Shown here one piece after another: positions 50,945-59,902 of a stretch of DNA of 64,000 nt. Source of the stretch: Coprovicinus avistercoris. GTDB taxonomy: Bacteria; Actinomycetota; Coriobacteriia; Coriobacteriales; Atopobiaceae. The translations under genes and the position numbers were made by a program. Positions within the stretch are counted from its first letter, which is position 1. Each line of letters opens with the position of its first letter. The notes under the pieces were generated by a model, which searched no databases, was not told the DNA's origin, and was given only the letters and a program-made list of their open reading frames with translations. The DNA is taken from assembly GCA_018714895.1 (NCBI GenBank), contig DVMQ01000017.1:158747-222746 (forward strand), read 5' to 3'.

Positions 50945-52029
50945 TGGTATATCTTGCCCTTGGCTTGAGTGCAGTGCTTCTCACAAAGGGTGCAACTACA
51001 ACCGACAAGCTGTCTGTGCGGCGCTGCTTATGGCTCCTTGCTTTTCTCGTGCTCTTTATTCCTGCAGCCTTACGCCATGACATAGGAGTGGATTACTCAC
51101 GTTATCAAGGCTATGAGGAGCTCTTTGATATCTATACTTCAGGCGGATCCATCTCTGAAGGGATGGATATAGGTTTTGTCCTTCTTATTAGGGTATTGGG
51201 ACTCTTCACGCAAAATGCTCAGTGGCTCTTTGTGGTAACGTCTGCTTTTATTATTGGCCTTGTTCTACGGGCATGCCAAAAGCTATCTCCAGACCCCACG
51301 CTGTCAGTGGCGCTTTTTTTAGTAGCAGGCTTGTATCTTGAGTCGTTAAATATCGTAAGACAATGGATGGCAATTGCCTGTGTTCTTAACGCGCTTATAT
51401 GGATCAAAAACGATAGAGGTATGGATAAGATTCAGTGCTTTATTCGATATGCACTGTGGGTAGTGGTTGGCGCAAGCTTCCATGCAAGTGCGTTGCTGTG
51501 GCTGGCGGTTTATCCACTTTTTTATCTGCCGCTCAATAGCAAACGTATGGTGGCAGTAACGCTGATAAGTACGGTAGGTCTTTCGGTGTGTGGAGCGTGG
51601 TTGCTGCCGACAGTGGCTGGTGAGCGCTTTGGTCGCTATCTCGTAGCTGGAGCAGGTGGTTATGCATCTGCGGACCCTCATATCGACTCAATACTTACAG
51701 CACTAGTCATGCTTCTCTTTGTATGCTGGGCGAGATGGCATGATAAAACATGGGATTTCTGGACATGTTGTTTAGGGGTTTGTCAGGCACTAGGCGTTTC
51801 ACTGTTATTGTCAGGCTTCTTTCTTCCTGCAATTGTCGATCGCGTTGCTCGGTATTTTCTTCCCTTGTTAATCTTGCAACTTCCCTGGGCGCTTACTCGA
51901 ATTGAAAATAAAGATCTCCGTCAGGCATGTGCTTTAAGTATGGTTGCTTGTTGGCTTTTAGTTACTTTTATACGGGTTGGTCTTGGTGGACAATATGGTG
52001 TCGTCCCGTATCAATGGGTATTTGTATAG
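50944..52029 (+). CDS. EpsG-like polysaccharide polymerase
   Basis: About 361 aa, coupled by TGATG to the preceding gene. Around ten membrane helices. RHDIGVDYSRYQGY after the second helix and NIVRQWMAIACVLNAL are the EpsG/Wzy-type motifs, and FHASALLWL holds the conserved His. EpsG proteins join repeat units of exopolysaccharide outside the membrane. No glycosyltransferase is in this cluster, so it may serve a surface glycan made elsewhere. Confidence 0.85.
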   Translation: MVYLALGLSAVLLTKGATTTDKLSVRRCLWLLAFLVLFIPAALRHDIGVDYSRYQGYEELFDIYTSGGSISEGMDIGFVLLIRVLGLFTQNAQWLFVVTSAFIIGLVLRACQKLSPDPTLSVALFLVAGLYLESLNIVRQWMAIACVLNALIWIKNDRGMDKIQCFIRYALWVVVGASFHASALLWLAVYPLFYLPLNSKRMVAVTLISTVGLSVCGAWLLPTVAGERFGRYLVAGAGGYASADPHIDSILTALVMLLFVCWARWHDKTWDFWTCCLGVCQALGVSLLLSGFFLPAIVDRVARYFLPLLILQLPWALTRIENKDLRQACALSMVACWLLVTFIRVGLGGQYGVVPYQWVFV

Positions 52030-52192
52030 CCTAAAATTGGGAATTTACCTATAGTTTATTCGTTGAAATGAAATGGAAACCTATTGGGCCGATTTATTCA
52101 TTAAATTCAGGACCAATTATGCAACTATTAGTATGTATCGCCGAACCCGGCATACGCATTACAAAAACGTCGTCCGAACGGGGGCGGTATCA

Positions 52193-52624
52193 ATGGTTAA
52201 AAGGCGGAATAGTCGCCAGGATGCAATTCGTGAGATTGTGCGTGGAAAGTCTATTAAGACCCAGCATGCTTTAGTAGAAGAGCTTGAGGCAGAAGGATTT
52301 GCTTGTACGCAAGCAACAGTTTCTCGTGATATTGCAGATATGGGTTTGAGAAAGCTCCCAGAGGGCGTATATGTGCTCGCTGAGGATTTACATATGCAGC
52401 GTATGGTTTCGGAACTTGTACAGCATGTGAATTGTGCTGATAACTTGGTGCTTGTGAAAGCTCAACCTGGCACAGCTCCTGGTATTGCCGCTGCAATTGA
52501 TGCGGCAGATTTGTCTGAAGTAGTGGGAACTATTGCAGGGAACGATACTGTCCTCGTTGTTACCGATTCAGCAGAGAAAGCCCACGTATTTGCGTCTCTC
52601 ATAAACAATTTACGCAACGCTTGA
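52193..52624 (+). CDS. argR: Arginine repressor ArgR
   Basis: About 143 aa from ATG 52193 (GGGGCGG before it), the family length; the frame is open to 52073 but that piece has no family match. It has an N-terminal winged helix with IKTQHALVEELEAEGF and TQATVSRDIADMGLRK, and a C-terminal hexamer/arginine-binding part with GTAPGIAAAID and GTIAGNDTVLVV. It controls arginine synthesis or breakdown genes, none of which lie in this window. It is a single-gene unit. Confidence 0.93.
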   Translation: MVKRRNSRQDAIREIVRGKSIKTQHALVEELEAEGFACTQATVSRDIADMGLRKLPEGVYVLAEDLHMQRMVSELVQHVNCADNLVLVKAQPGTAPGIAAAIDAADLSEVVGTIAGNDTVLVVTDSAEKAHVFASLINNLRNA

Positions 52625-52693
52625 TGTGCATACAGGAATAAGCGCAACGCTTCATAGCTAAACTAGCGGTTGTGGCAATAAGAACCTTCATGA

Positions 52694-52727
52694 AAAAGGG
52701 TTGGAACTTGTTTGTTCCAACCCTTTT
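52694..52727. terminator. Bidirectional terminator argR/PBP
   Basis: AAAAGGGTTGGAAC (52694-52707) and GTTCCAACCCTTTT (52714-52727) form a perfect 14-bp stem with a TTGTTT loop and A/T tracts on both sides. Confidence 0.92.
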
Positions 52728-52753
52728 ATGCGTTCGGTTTGAGTAGCTCTCTA

Positions 52754-55012
52754 TCAAAGAAGCCACGGAAGCGTGAGTGGCGAGTTATACCAGAGTCCCA
52801 AAAACGCAGCTATACCAGTACCAGATTCTGCAGGTGGGGTAGTAGTACCAGTTTCGTCCCCGCCTGAAGTATCACCGCCTTGTCCAGGATTTGAAGGAGT
52901 CTCTCCAGTAGATCCACCATCGCCTGTAGAAGGAGTCTCAGGTGTCTCGGTGCTCTGAGAGCTATCTGAAGAAGAGGAAGAGTTTTGATCCTTCTTTGTT
53001 TCTTCTTTCTTTTCTTCTTCCTTCTTATCTTCTTTCTCTTCGGTCTTACGGTCCTCTTCTATGTCGCTTTGGCTCTTTGTAGCAGAGAAGGTCCAAGAGC
53101 TATTTGGCTTGTATTCAGGATCGGCTGCCTCAGGGAATTCCTCACGAGGTGTACCTGCAAGGGTCTTTGCAATGTATCGACCGAAAATGGGGCAGGCTGT
53201 GTTGGAAGGATGGCCTTCAGAGCCGTAGACATAGACAGGCGCTTCTTCACGGTAGCCAACCCATACAGCTACAGAGATTTGTGGCGTGTAGCCGCAGAAC
53301 CAGAGGTCACGAGCGTTTTCAGTCGTTCCTGTTTTGCCTGCGATGGGCTGGTCAACTCCATTGGTGTAGTTAAGTACAGCCGTTGCGGTACCACCTGAGT
53401 GGTTGACAACACCAGAAAGTACTTGGGTGGTTGCATGCGCAACTTCAGCCGTTAGTGCTTGGGTTGGATTGTCTTGATGCTCGTATACGGTGTTGCCGTT
53501 GCGGTCTTCAATTTTAGTAATAGCAACCGCATCATGATGCACACCACCGGAAGCAAGGGTGGCATAGGCTTCTGCCATTTGAATGGGAGGAATGCCAATA
53601 ACGCCGAGAGTGAGCGACTCGTAGGCGGGTAAGTCCTCATCAATACCCATTGCCTTAGCGGTATCAACGATTTTTTGAGCACCAATTGCTTGGGCTACTT
53701 GAGCATAGCCCGTGTTAGAAGAGTACTCAGTTGCACGTGCAAGTGTGATGGTGCCATAACTTGTATTTGCATAGTTTTGTACGCGCCATGTTGAAGAGGC
53801 CTGAATAGGTGAGTTGCAGTTGAGATAAATCTGCGGGTTCATGCCATCACCTATGGCTGCAGCAAGCGTGAAGGCTTTAAAGCTTGAACCAGCCTGCCTA
53901 CGAGCTTGTGTTGCCAGGTTGAACTGATTGGCATTGAAGTCACGTCCACCGATCATGGCCTTTACGTAACCCGTATCAGGGTCGATGGCAACAAGGGCAG
54001 CCTCGAGTGAATCATCGCCAATATCGGTAAGTGTTTCCTGTACTGCTTCCTCTGCGGCTTGTTGACTTGCAGGGTCAAGTGTGGTGTATACCTGCAAACC
54101 GCCCTGGAAGATAGTGTCAGAGTCAAAGTCTTGCTGAAGCAGCTCTTTAATATAGGCAGTGAAGTATGGATAGGTGCCATTCTCATCCATAACCGAGTTG
54201 CCAAGATTGAGCGTGATATCTGTTCCGACCGTTTGGTCGTACTCTTCCTGAGTGATCACACCGTTGCTCAGCATGCGCCGCAAAACAAGATCACGACGGC
54301 TCTTACAAGCATCCATATTGACGGTAGGATCGTAATAGCTTGGTGAGTTTGGAATACCAATAAGTGTGGCAGCTTCATTAAGGGTGAGCTCACTGGCGTG
54401 CTTATTGAAGTAGGTGATAGATGCTGCTTCAATGCCATAGGCACCATAGCCGTAGTAAATGGTGTTGAGATACATCATCAAGATTTGATCTTTGGTGTAC
54501 ATCTTCTCCATTTGAATAGCAATGTAAGCCTCACGAACTTTACGTTTGAGAGAGATCTCGAACTGTTCGTCAGAAAGAACTGTGTTTCTTACAAGCTGCT
54601 GAGTAATGGTAGATGCGCCTTCAGAGCCACCAAAAAGCTGGCCAACGGCAGCGCGAATAACGCCTTGAGGGTCTACGCCGTTGTGCTGATAGAAACGTTC
54701 GTCCTCAACAGCGACGGTTCCCTCAAGAACATAGGGAGATACTTCATCTTCTGTAACGCTGCGGCGATTTTGTAGATAGAACTCAGCAATAAGATTGCCA
54801 TCGGCATCGTAGACCTGAGTTGGTTCGGCTACGAGATATGCGTCTGCCGAAGTATAGTCCGGAAGGTCTTCAAGCCAAGAATCTACAAGCGTTCCAAGCG
54901 ACACTGCCAAGGCGATGCCGAGAAGAGCTAAAAACCCCAAAATACCGGCGGCACCAAAGCCTATAAAGTGAGTCTTGGAGTGCTTACGCGCGCGTCTGGT
55001 GCGAACACCCAT
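52754..55012 (-). CDS. Class A penicillin-binding protein (PBP1A type)
   Basis: 752 aa. It polymerises and cross-links peptidoglycan. A membrane helix (about 18-40) is followed by a GT51 glycosyltransferase with EDERFYQHNGVD and GASTITQQLVRN. The transpeptidase comes next, with the active Ser in AGSSFKAFTLA, then SSN (YSSNTGYAQVA) and KTGTTENARDLWF. The last about 110 residues are low complexity: Lys/Glu-rich, then Ser/Thr/Gly/Pro-rich, perhaps crossing the wall. The ATG at 55012 follows AGGAGG. Confidence 0.95.
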   Translation of the reverse strand: MGVRTRRARKHSKTHFIGFGAAGILGFLALLGIALAVSLGTLVDSWLEDLPDYTSADAYLVAEPTQVYDADGNLIAEFYLQNRRSVTEDEVSPYVLEGTVAVEDERFYQHNGVDPQGVIRAAVGQLFGGSEGASTITQQLVRNTVLSDEQFEISLKRKVREAYIAIQMEKMYTKDQILMMYLNTIYYGYGAYGIEAASITYFNKHASELTLNEAATLIGIPNSPSYYDPTVNMDACKSRRDLVLRRMLSNGVITQEEYDQTVGTDITLNLGNSVMDENGTYPYFTAYIKELLQQDFDSDTIFQGGLQVYTTLDPASQQAAEEAVQETLTDIGDDSLEAALVAIDPDTGYVKAMIGGRDFNANQFNLATQARRQAGSSFKAFTLAAAIGDGMNPQIYLNCNSPIQASSTWRVQNYANTSYGTITLARATEYSSNTGYAQVAQAIGAQKIVDTAKAMGIDEDLPAYESLTLGVIGIPPIQMAEAYATLASGGVHHDAVAITKIEDRNGNTVYEHQDNPTQALTAEVAHATTQVLSGVVNHSGGTATAVLNYTNGVDQPIAGKTGTTENARDLWFCGYTPQISVAVWVGYREEAPVYVYGSEGHPSNTACPIFGRYIAKTLAGTPREEFPEAADPEYKPNSSWTFSATKSQSDIEEDRKTEEKEDKKEEEKKEETKKDQNSSSSSDSSQSTETPETPSTGDGGSTGETPSNPGQGGDTSGGDETGTTTPPAESGTGIAAFLGLWYNSPLTLPWLL

Positions 55013-55165
55013 TGTTCCTCCTTTTTTGGTCGCCCATCATTATGGGGGTTAACCAGACGTAGGAAAGAATTATTGGCAAAAGTCACGTATATTCTAAAAC
55101 GCATTCATTTGTCTGAATGTGTGTAATAGGGTTTAACACTAAAGTTGATGCGCTGAGGAGGCAAG

Positions 55166-55966
55166 GTGGACACAAAAGAAAACCTTAAAGTGGTTGTCGC
55201 CGCGCACGAACCAGCATGGGTGCCAGATGGCGAGGAATTTGTACCGGTACTTTCTGGTGCTGCTTTATGCCAGTCTGACGAAGCCGTACCTTCAAATTGG
55301 AAACGCGATGATGTTGGAGCTAACATCTCTGAGCGCTTTTCGGCCTATGGAGATCTTTGTGCGTTGTATTGGGCATGGAAAAATCTTGATGCCGATGTTT
55401 TGGGGTTTGCCTGCAATGGACGCTACCTTGCTTCAAACTATCGCCTTAATAGGAAAAAGCGTGTTGCACACAAAGATTTCTTGATGCATCGCGTTGCTAC
55501 GTATGGAATTGTGGTGCCGTCGGAGACTAACTTTTTTGTCGTGACAACAGCAACACAATTTGCACGTGAACATGACGAGTTGCTCATTACCGTTACTCGT
55601 GATGTTTTGTCAGAAATCTGTCCAGAATATGAAGAACCTTTTGTCAGAAGTCTTCGCATCACACATGGGCATCATACCAACCTCTTTTTGATGCGGCGCG
55701 ATCTGGCGGACACCTATTGCTCATGGCTCTTCTCTGTGTTGGAAGAGGTTGAGGGGAGTTTTGCTTCTATTGCACCGCATGTGCTTGAAAATGGCGCCCT
55801 GTGTGCTTTGGCAGGACTTTTACTCGATCCTTGGCTTGATGCTCAGAATAAGCGATACGTTGAAATTTCTTCTGTACGAGTGGACGATAAGGCGACGGTA
55901 CCCTCAAGTGCACAATATATTGAAGAGCAATACCGAACAAAATATGGCACAAAAAGTGAAAAATAG
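55166..55966 (+). CDS. DUF4422-type glycosyltransferase-like protein
   Basis: 266 aa, GTG start behind GAGGAGG. It has DDVGANISERF and LCALYWAWKNLDADVLGF, which match the DUF4422 core (D-x-x-GdNIS, ALYWAWKN, IG). In that family HYRRYF follows, but here the segment is ACNGRYLAS, so the HYRR residues are replaced. DUF4422 proteins sit in capsule and glycan loci and resemble galactosyltransferases; the reaction is unproven. Its neighbours are PBP1A and tyrS, not a glycan locus. Confidence 0.72.
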   Translation: MDTKENLKVVVAAHEPAWVPDGEEFVPVLSGAALCQSDEAVPSNWKRDDVGANISERFSAYGDLCALYWAWKNLDADVLGFACNGRYLASNYRLNRKKRVAHKDFLMHRVATYGIVVPSETNFFVVTTATQFAREHDELLITVTRDVLSEICPEYEEPFVRSLRITHGHHTNLFLMRRDLADTYCSWLFSVLEEVEGSFASIAPHVLENGALCALAGLLLDPWLDAQNKRYVEISSVRVDDKATVPSSAQYIEEQYRTKYGTKSEK

Positions 55967-56029
55967 CGTGCTATAAGAGGAGTAGCCACTGCGAAGAAGA
56001 GCTATTCTGCGCTATTCTATAGGCTTGCA

Positions 56030-56052
56030 TGTGAGGAGTACCAATCCTCACA
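56030..56052 (+). promoter_or_regulatory. Hairpin in the tyrS leader
   Basis: TGTGAGGA (56030-56037) and TCCTCACA (56045-56052) pair perfectly around a 7-base loop, 37 bp before the start. No T-box sequence was found beside it. It may shape the leader or weaken read-through. Confidence 0.45.
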
Positions 56053-56089
56053 CTTTCACAATGACACTGAATACACGGAGGACAGAGCA

Positions 56090-57307
56090 TTGCTGCCAGT
56101 TGAGGAACAGCTCAAGGTTATTACGTCGGGTACGATGCAGATTGTGCCGCTTGATGAGCTTAAAAAGAAGCTCGAAAAAGGTACGCCGCTTAATATCAAG
56201 CTTGGCGTAGATCCGACCTCACCCGATTTGCATCTTGGCCATGCCGTTCCCTTGCGTAAGATGCGTCAATTCCAAGATTTGGGACATAACGTCACCCTCA
56301 TCATTGGTAACGGCACGGCGCTCATTGGTGATCCGTCAGGGCGTGACTCTACTCGTCCGCCGCTCACTGAAGAGCAGGTGGAGGCTAACGCCAAGACCTA
56401 TGTTGAGCAGGCCATGAAAGTGCTCGATCCAGAGCGCACTACCATTGTTCACAATGGCGATTGGCTGAAGGGCCTCAATCTTGCTGAGATGCTCAAACTC
56501 ATGAGCCAGTTCAACGTGGCTCGCATTCTTGAGCGCGAGGACTTCCACAACCGCTACACCGAGGGTAAATCCATCGCCTTGCACGAATTTATCTACCCGG
56601 TACTGCAGGCGTATGACTCGGTGGTTGTGAAGGCTGACCTTGAGATGGGTGGCAACGATCAGATCTTTAACTTGCTTGCCGGTCGTGATCTTATGCGCGC
56701 GATGGACATGGAGCCTCAGGTAGCACTTACCATGCCGCTGTTGGTGGGTACCGATGGCCATAAGAAGATGTCTAAGAGCTACGGTAACTATATTGGTCTT
56801 ACAGACGAGCCGGCAGATATGTTTGGCAAGGTTATGTCTATTACCGACGAACTGGTGCCGCTGTATTGGCGTCTGTGCTCCACCGCTCCGATTGAGAAGA
56901 TCGACGCCATCGATGCTGCTTTTGCCGATGGAACCGCCGATCCCTATCAGCTTAAGCGTGAGCTGGGCGTGAATATTGTGGACCTCTACCACGGCGCTGG
57001 TGCCGGCGAAGCTGCTATGGCTGCCTTCGATGCTCAGTTCAAGCGTTCTGAGGTTCCTGAAGATATTCCTGAGTTTCCGCTTTCTGTCGTTGAGGTCAAC
57101 GACGAAGGAAAAGTTTACCTGGGGCGTTTGCTTGTTGAGGTAGGTATTGCAAAGTCTGCTGGTGAGGCACGCCGTTTAGTTGATGGTGGTGGCGTGAAGA
57201 TAAACGGCGAGGCTGTTGCCGCTAAAGCCTACAACGTAGATCCCTCGCTTTTCTCTGCGGGTACCACTATTCAGTCTGGTAAGCGTCGTTGGGCACGGTT
57301 GGTGTAA
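56090..57307 (+). CDS. tyrS: Tyrosyl-tRNA synthetase
   Basis: 405 aa with a TTG start at 56090, 8 bases after GGAGG. It charges tRNA-Tyr. LGVDPTSPDLHLGHAVPLRKM holds the HIGH-type motif, MGGNDQIFNLLAGRD lines the tyrosine pocket and KMSKSYGNYIGL is the KMSKS loop. A C-terminal S4-like RNA-binding domain begins near 340 (VYLGRLLVEVGIAKSAGEARRLV). It lies on its own, ending before a long inverted repeat. Confidence 0.95.
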   Translation: MLPVEEQLKVITSGTMQIVPLDELKKKLEKGTPLNIKLGVDPTSPDLHLGHAVPLRKMRQFQDLGHNVTLIIGNGTALIGDPSGRDSTRPPLTEEQVEANAKTYVEQAMKVLDPERTTIVHNGDWLKGLNLAEMLKLMSQFNVARILEREDFHNRYTEGKSIALHEFIYPVLQAYDSVVVKADLEMGGNDQIFNLLAGRDLMRAMDMEPQVALTMPLLVGTDGHKKMSKSYGNYIGLTDEPADMFGKVMSITDELVPLYWRLCSTAPIEKIDAIDAAFADGTADPYQLKRELGVNIVDLYHGAGAGEAAMAAFDAQFKRSEVPEDIPEFPLSVVEVNDEGKVYLGRLLVEVGIAKSAGEARRLVDGGGVKINGEAVAAKAYNVDPSLFSAGTTIQSGKRRWARLV

Positions 57308-57329
57308 ACAAGATTTAGAGTAATTGCCA

Positions 57330-57409
57330 TTGTCCAGCCTCTGCAATGGATGACTTAAAGTCAGCGTGTTTTGATTGGCTGTGTCATCGGTGTGAGGCTG
57401 GACAATTTT
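57330..57409 (+). terminator. Long-loop inverted repeat after tyrS
   Basis: TTGTCCAGCCTC (57330-57341) and GAGGCTGGACAA (57394-57405) form a perfect 12-bp stem with a 52-base loop, then TTTTA. A small TGACTT/AAGTCA hairpin lies in the loop. It probably terminates tyrS. It also marks the left border of the recombinase/restriction locus. Confidence 0.55.
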
Positions 57410-57459
57410 ATTACTAGTGCTATCGAGATTTATCAGCGTAAGCCCATTACACCTTATGA

Positions 57460-58386
57460 TTAACTTAGGCCTGATAAAGAACGCATAACCAGGTCAACGT
57501 CCTGGTTCTCCAATTCCTGAATTACATGTAGATAGACTTTTTGTGTTGTAGTCGTACTCGAATGTCCTAGTCGTTTAGCAACACTTGCAGTGGATACTCC
57601 AGCAAACAACAGTAAAGATGCATGCGTATGTCTGAGACCATGAACGCTTATCTCTGGCACACCGGCTTCGAGACACCTTCTTGAAAGAACGGCATTTACT
57701 GTTGAGTTGTACACTTTCCCATTAACAAAGATGGGCTGGTTTGGAGGTAATCCTTTAATAAGTTCTGCGAATTGAATAATTAACTGCCAGTCAAGTTGGA
57801 CCTTTCTGACAGAAGAGTAATTTTTGGTTGGAAGGAACCCTCCGTCATCTTTATAGTCCCAAGTTTTATCAATGGATAAGATTTGCCGTGAAAAGTTAAA
57901 GTCATTCGGTGTGACTGCAAGAGCTTCTGAAAATCTCAGCCCGGTTTTAGCAATAAGTAGAATGAGCCAATCCCAGTTTACGTGCTGCTCAAGATGAAGC
58001 ACATCAAGCAGTTTATGGAGCTCAAATTGGTTGAGATACTTCGGCTTTTTCGCGCGCGGCGGCATCCCTTTTATTACTGCCTTACGTGTTGGATCGCGCA
58101 TAATAAGGCCCTCATCAACTGCATCGAGAATGGCGCATTTCAGATGATGATGAAAATCCATCGTTGTTTGACGTTCATGACATTTTGCATATTCGTTCAA
58201 TAACTGCTGATAGGCAGTGCGATTGAGATCTTGAATTAGTAGATTTGGAGCTAGCTTTTCTAGCCATGACGCCGTAAGAAGGTACTTGTCCATGGTTACT
58301 TTGCGTATAGCGCCTTCTTTATACGTTGTAATCCAGTCATGATAATAATCGCAAAAGCGAGTTGCTGATGTTACTTGAACGGCCAT
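57460..58386 (-). CDS. Tyrosine recombinase (hsdS-locus integrase)
   Basis: 308 aa. It has an N-terminal SAM-like core-binding domain (about 1-110) and a C-terminal catalytic domain: Arg in KTGLRFSEAL, H-x-x-R in VHGLRHTHAS, His in RLGHSS and the nucleophile Tyr in TTTQKVYLHV. It belongs to the phage-integrase family. Its place next to minus-strand hsdS cassettes is that of known hsdS invertases, so it likely flips specificity segments at the repeats listed here. It could also be the remnant of an integrative element, but no att site or phage genes are seen. Confidence 0.9.
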   Translation of the reverse strand: MAVQVTSATRFCDYYHDWITTYKEGAIRKVTMDKYLLTASWLEKLAPNLLIQDLNRTAYQQLLNEYAKCHERQTTMDFHHHLKCAILDAVDEGLIMRDPTRKAVIKGMPPRAKKPKYLNQFELHKLLDVLHLEQHVNWDWLILLIAKTGLRFSEALAVTPNDFNFSRQILSIDKTWDYKDDGGFLPTKNYSSVRKVQLDWQLIIQFAELIKGLPPNQPIFVNGKVYNSTVNAVLSRRCLEAGVPEISVHGLRHTHASLLLFAGVSTASVAKRLGHSSTTTTQKVYLHVIQELENQDVDLVMRSLSGLS

Positions 58387-58434
58387 CCTCGCCCTCCTCT
58401 CTTAGGATGGGCTTACGCTGCAATTTCTATCCAG

Positions 58435-58467
58435 CTTACGCTGGTGAAGTGCGATGAGGTTGTCGAG
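58435..58467. repeat. 33-bp repeat, copy 1 (inverted to copy 3)
   Basis: Identical to 59870-59902 and the exact reverse complement of 63739-63771. It codes the conserved LDNLIALHQRK segment in each S sequence. A likely recombination site. Confidence 0.95.
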
Positions 58468-58894
58468 GCAGGAGAAAAGAGCTCCGATTTTGTGCTGCTC
58501 CTCACTTGATAAAGGCGAAGAAATCTCAATGTCACCCAAATCGCTGGCGCTAATTGCTGGGTACCCTGTACCCGTACAACGGTCCAGGACTCGATTCACA
58601 AATGAGGCGCGCTGCAAATATGGAAAGAGGAATCGACTGACGCAGGTTGGACGAAGTTGGGCATAGCCAGTTGAAAAAACATAGTCTTTATCAGGCAATT
58701 CAAACAAATAGTTGTTCTTCTGATAGGGTCGAACTGTTTGGAAGAAAATGTCGCCAAGCTTGGCAAGCCTCTGAGCACGCAATGGTGCCATAGCTCTTAC
58801 TTCGGTCCTGTGGGAAACCATCTCGGTACCAATGACAGACTCTAGATCAACGTATTCAAACGAATCCGGGAGCGTGGATGAAGGGTTGACATCT

Positions 58895-58945
58895 GCAATA
58901 TCTCCCAACCTACGCTGTTCCCAAGCGAATGTGTTTCTGTCCAAG
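58895..58945. repeat. 51-bp direct repeat, copy 1
   Basis: Identical to 60348-60398. It contains a 19-bp core (58909-58927), reading CCTACGCTGTTCCCAAGCG, that is inverted relative to hsdS at 63273-63291 and 63870-63888. It codes LDRNTFAWEQRRLGDI. Confidence 0.95.
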
Positions 58946-59013
58946 TGAAAGCCTTCTTCTTTCTTAGCATCCATGTATTTTGGGTATGCTTATATAACAG
59001 ATAGGAGGGATTT

Positions 59014-59208
59014 ATGGATCGAAAGCGTGCAATGGAGGAAGCAATTCACTCCGGCGAAATGGAGGGAGCTTACGTTTCTGCTGAGTTTAGAGAAGACTCC
59101 GTTCAGTATGTCCGGGGCGATATTTCTATAGAAGACTTAATGCGTCGTACCAAACGTCGCTGGAATATCCATATCTCGGATGACAAGAATGTCGCAGAAG
59201 TTCGTTGA
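59014..59208 (+). CDS. vbhA-like: VbhA-type antitoxin of the Fic system
   Basis: 64 aa. ATG 59014 follows AGGAGGGA. The short protein has the class I Fic inhibitor motif [S/T]-x3-E-G as S-GEM-EG near residue 13, in the sequence IHSGEMEGAYVSAEF, followed by VRGDISIEDL as in VbhA proteins. It binds Fic and puts its Glu into the ATP site, blocking adenylylation. Its 3' end overlaps the Fic gene by about 20 bp, so the two are coupled. Confidence 0.85.
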   Translation: MDRKRAMEEAIHSGEMEGAYVSAEFREDSVQYVRGDISIEDLMRRTKRRWNIHISDDKNVAEVR

Positions 59209-59848
59209 TCCTTACATAGATCCTCAGAGTGGTATTCTGCGAAATCTTGTAGGTGCCACTACTTATGATGAGCTTAATAACGCCGAAGGAGAGCTCGTTG
59301 CCATAAGAATGAGTCAGTTCATAGAGTGTCTACCCATTCAACCAATCGGCAGTTTGGATGACCTCTGTTTCATACATCATTGGTTATTCCAAGATATTTT
59401 TGACTGGGCTGGCAAGATTCGAACCGTTGAAATTCGAAAGCGTACAGAGGGATCCGAGTTTTTTCTTCCTTCGGTCAACATTGCTACAGGGATCGAATGG
59501 TCGCAAGGAGAACTCAGACGAGATCACTTTCTTGTTGGACTATCTCCTAACAATTTCATTAATCGTATTGCCTATCACTACGATAACTACAACTTCGTTC
59601 ATCCGTTTCGTGAGGGTAACGGCCGAACGCAACGACTTATGTGGTCGATGATATGTCATCAGGCAGGATATGACCTTGATTGGCGTCTTGCTTCTGGGGA
59701 AGAGAATGACGAGGCAAGTCGACTTGCGGCCGAGGAGCAGGACTATACCGGCCTAATAAAAATGTTTGAAAAGATTACTTGTCCTTGTGATTCCTCAGTT
59801 CCTATTAATGCCGGCATGGTGGTTGGTGGAAAACATTTATCTGAATAA
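59189..59848 (+). CDS. fic: Fic-domain adenylyltransferase toxin
   Basis: About 219 aa (ATG 59189; 59180 also possible). The active loop HPFREGNGRTQR is complete and a substrate-flap WAGKIRTVEIRK is present. Fic enzymes move AMP from ATP to a Tyr, Ser or Thr of a protein; VbhT-like members target gyrase and topoisomerase IV. It lacks an internal inhibitor, consistent with the separate antitoxin before it. It is inserted between the two minus-strand hsdS cassettes. Confidence 0.92.
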   Translation: MSQKFVDPYIDPQSGILRNLVGATTYDELNNAEGELVAIRMSQFIECLPIQPIGSLDDLCFIHHWLFQDIFDWAGKIRTVEIRKRTEGSEFFLPSVNIATGIEWSQGELRRDHFLVGLSPNNFINRIAYHYDNYNFVHPFREGNGRTQRLMWSMICHQAGYDLDWRLASGEENDEASRLAAEEQDYTGLIKMFEKITCPCDSSVPINAGMVVGGKHLSE

Positions 59849-59869
59849 CAGGTCTTTGTTTCTCTGATC

Positions 59870-59902
59870 CTTACGCTGGTGAAGTGCGATGAGGTTGTCG
59901 AG
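59870..59902. repeat. 33-bp repeat, copy 2 (inverted to copy 3)
   Basis: Same sequence as 58435-58467 and the exact reverse complement of 63739-63771. Together with copy 3 it flanks cassette 2, hsdM and the first part of hsdS. Confidence 0.95.

Larger units (their letters stand above)
58402..58974 (-). pseudogene. hsdS': Silent half-hsdS cassette 1
   Basis: 190 codons holding one target-recognition domain. It opens with the shared WEQRRLGDIADVNPSS block and ends with EQHKIGALFSCLDNLIALHQRK, both identical in kind to hsdS at 63214. No ribosome-binding site precedes the ATG at 58974 (ACCCAAAAT). There is no second domain. It is most likely a storage cassette brought into use by recombination. 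Its two ends lie in the repeats at 58435-58467 and 58895-58945. Confidence 0.85.

Noticed and set aside
55967..56089. Possible T-box leader of tyrS
   Set aside because: Only one simple hairpin was found; the conserved T-box sequence and an antiterminator/terminator pair were not seen.
56336..56992. 218-codon antisense ORF opposite tyrS
   Set aside because: It lies wholly inside the tyrS coding region with no domain; a reverse-frame artefact.
57460..58386. Prophage or integrative element marked by the integrase
   Set aside because: No phage, conjugation or att features were found; hsdS cassettes with repeats next to it explain the recombinase better.
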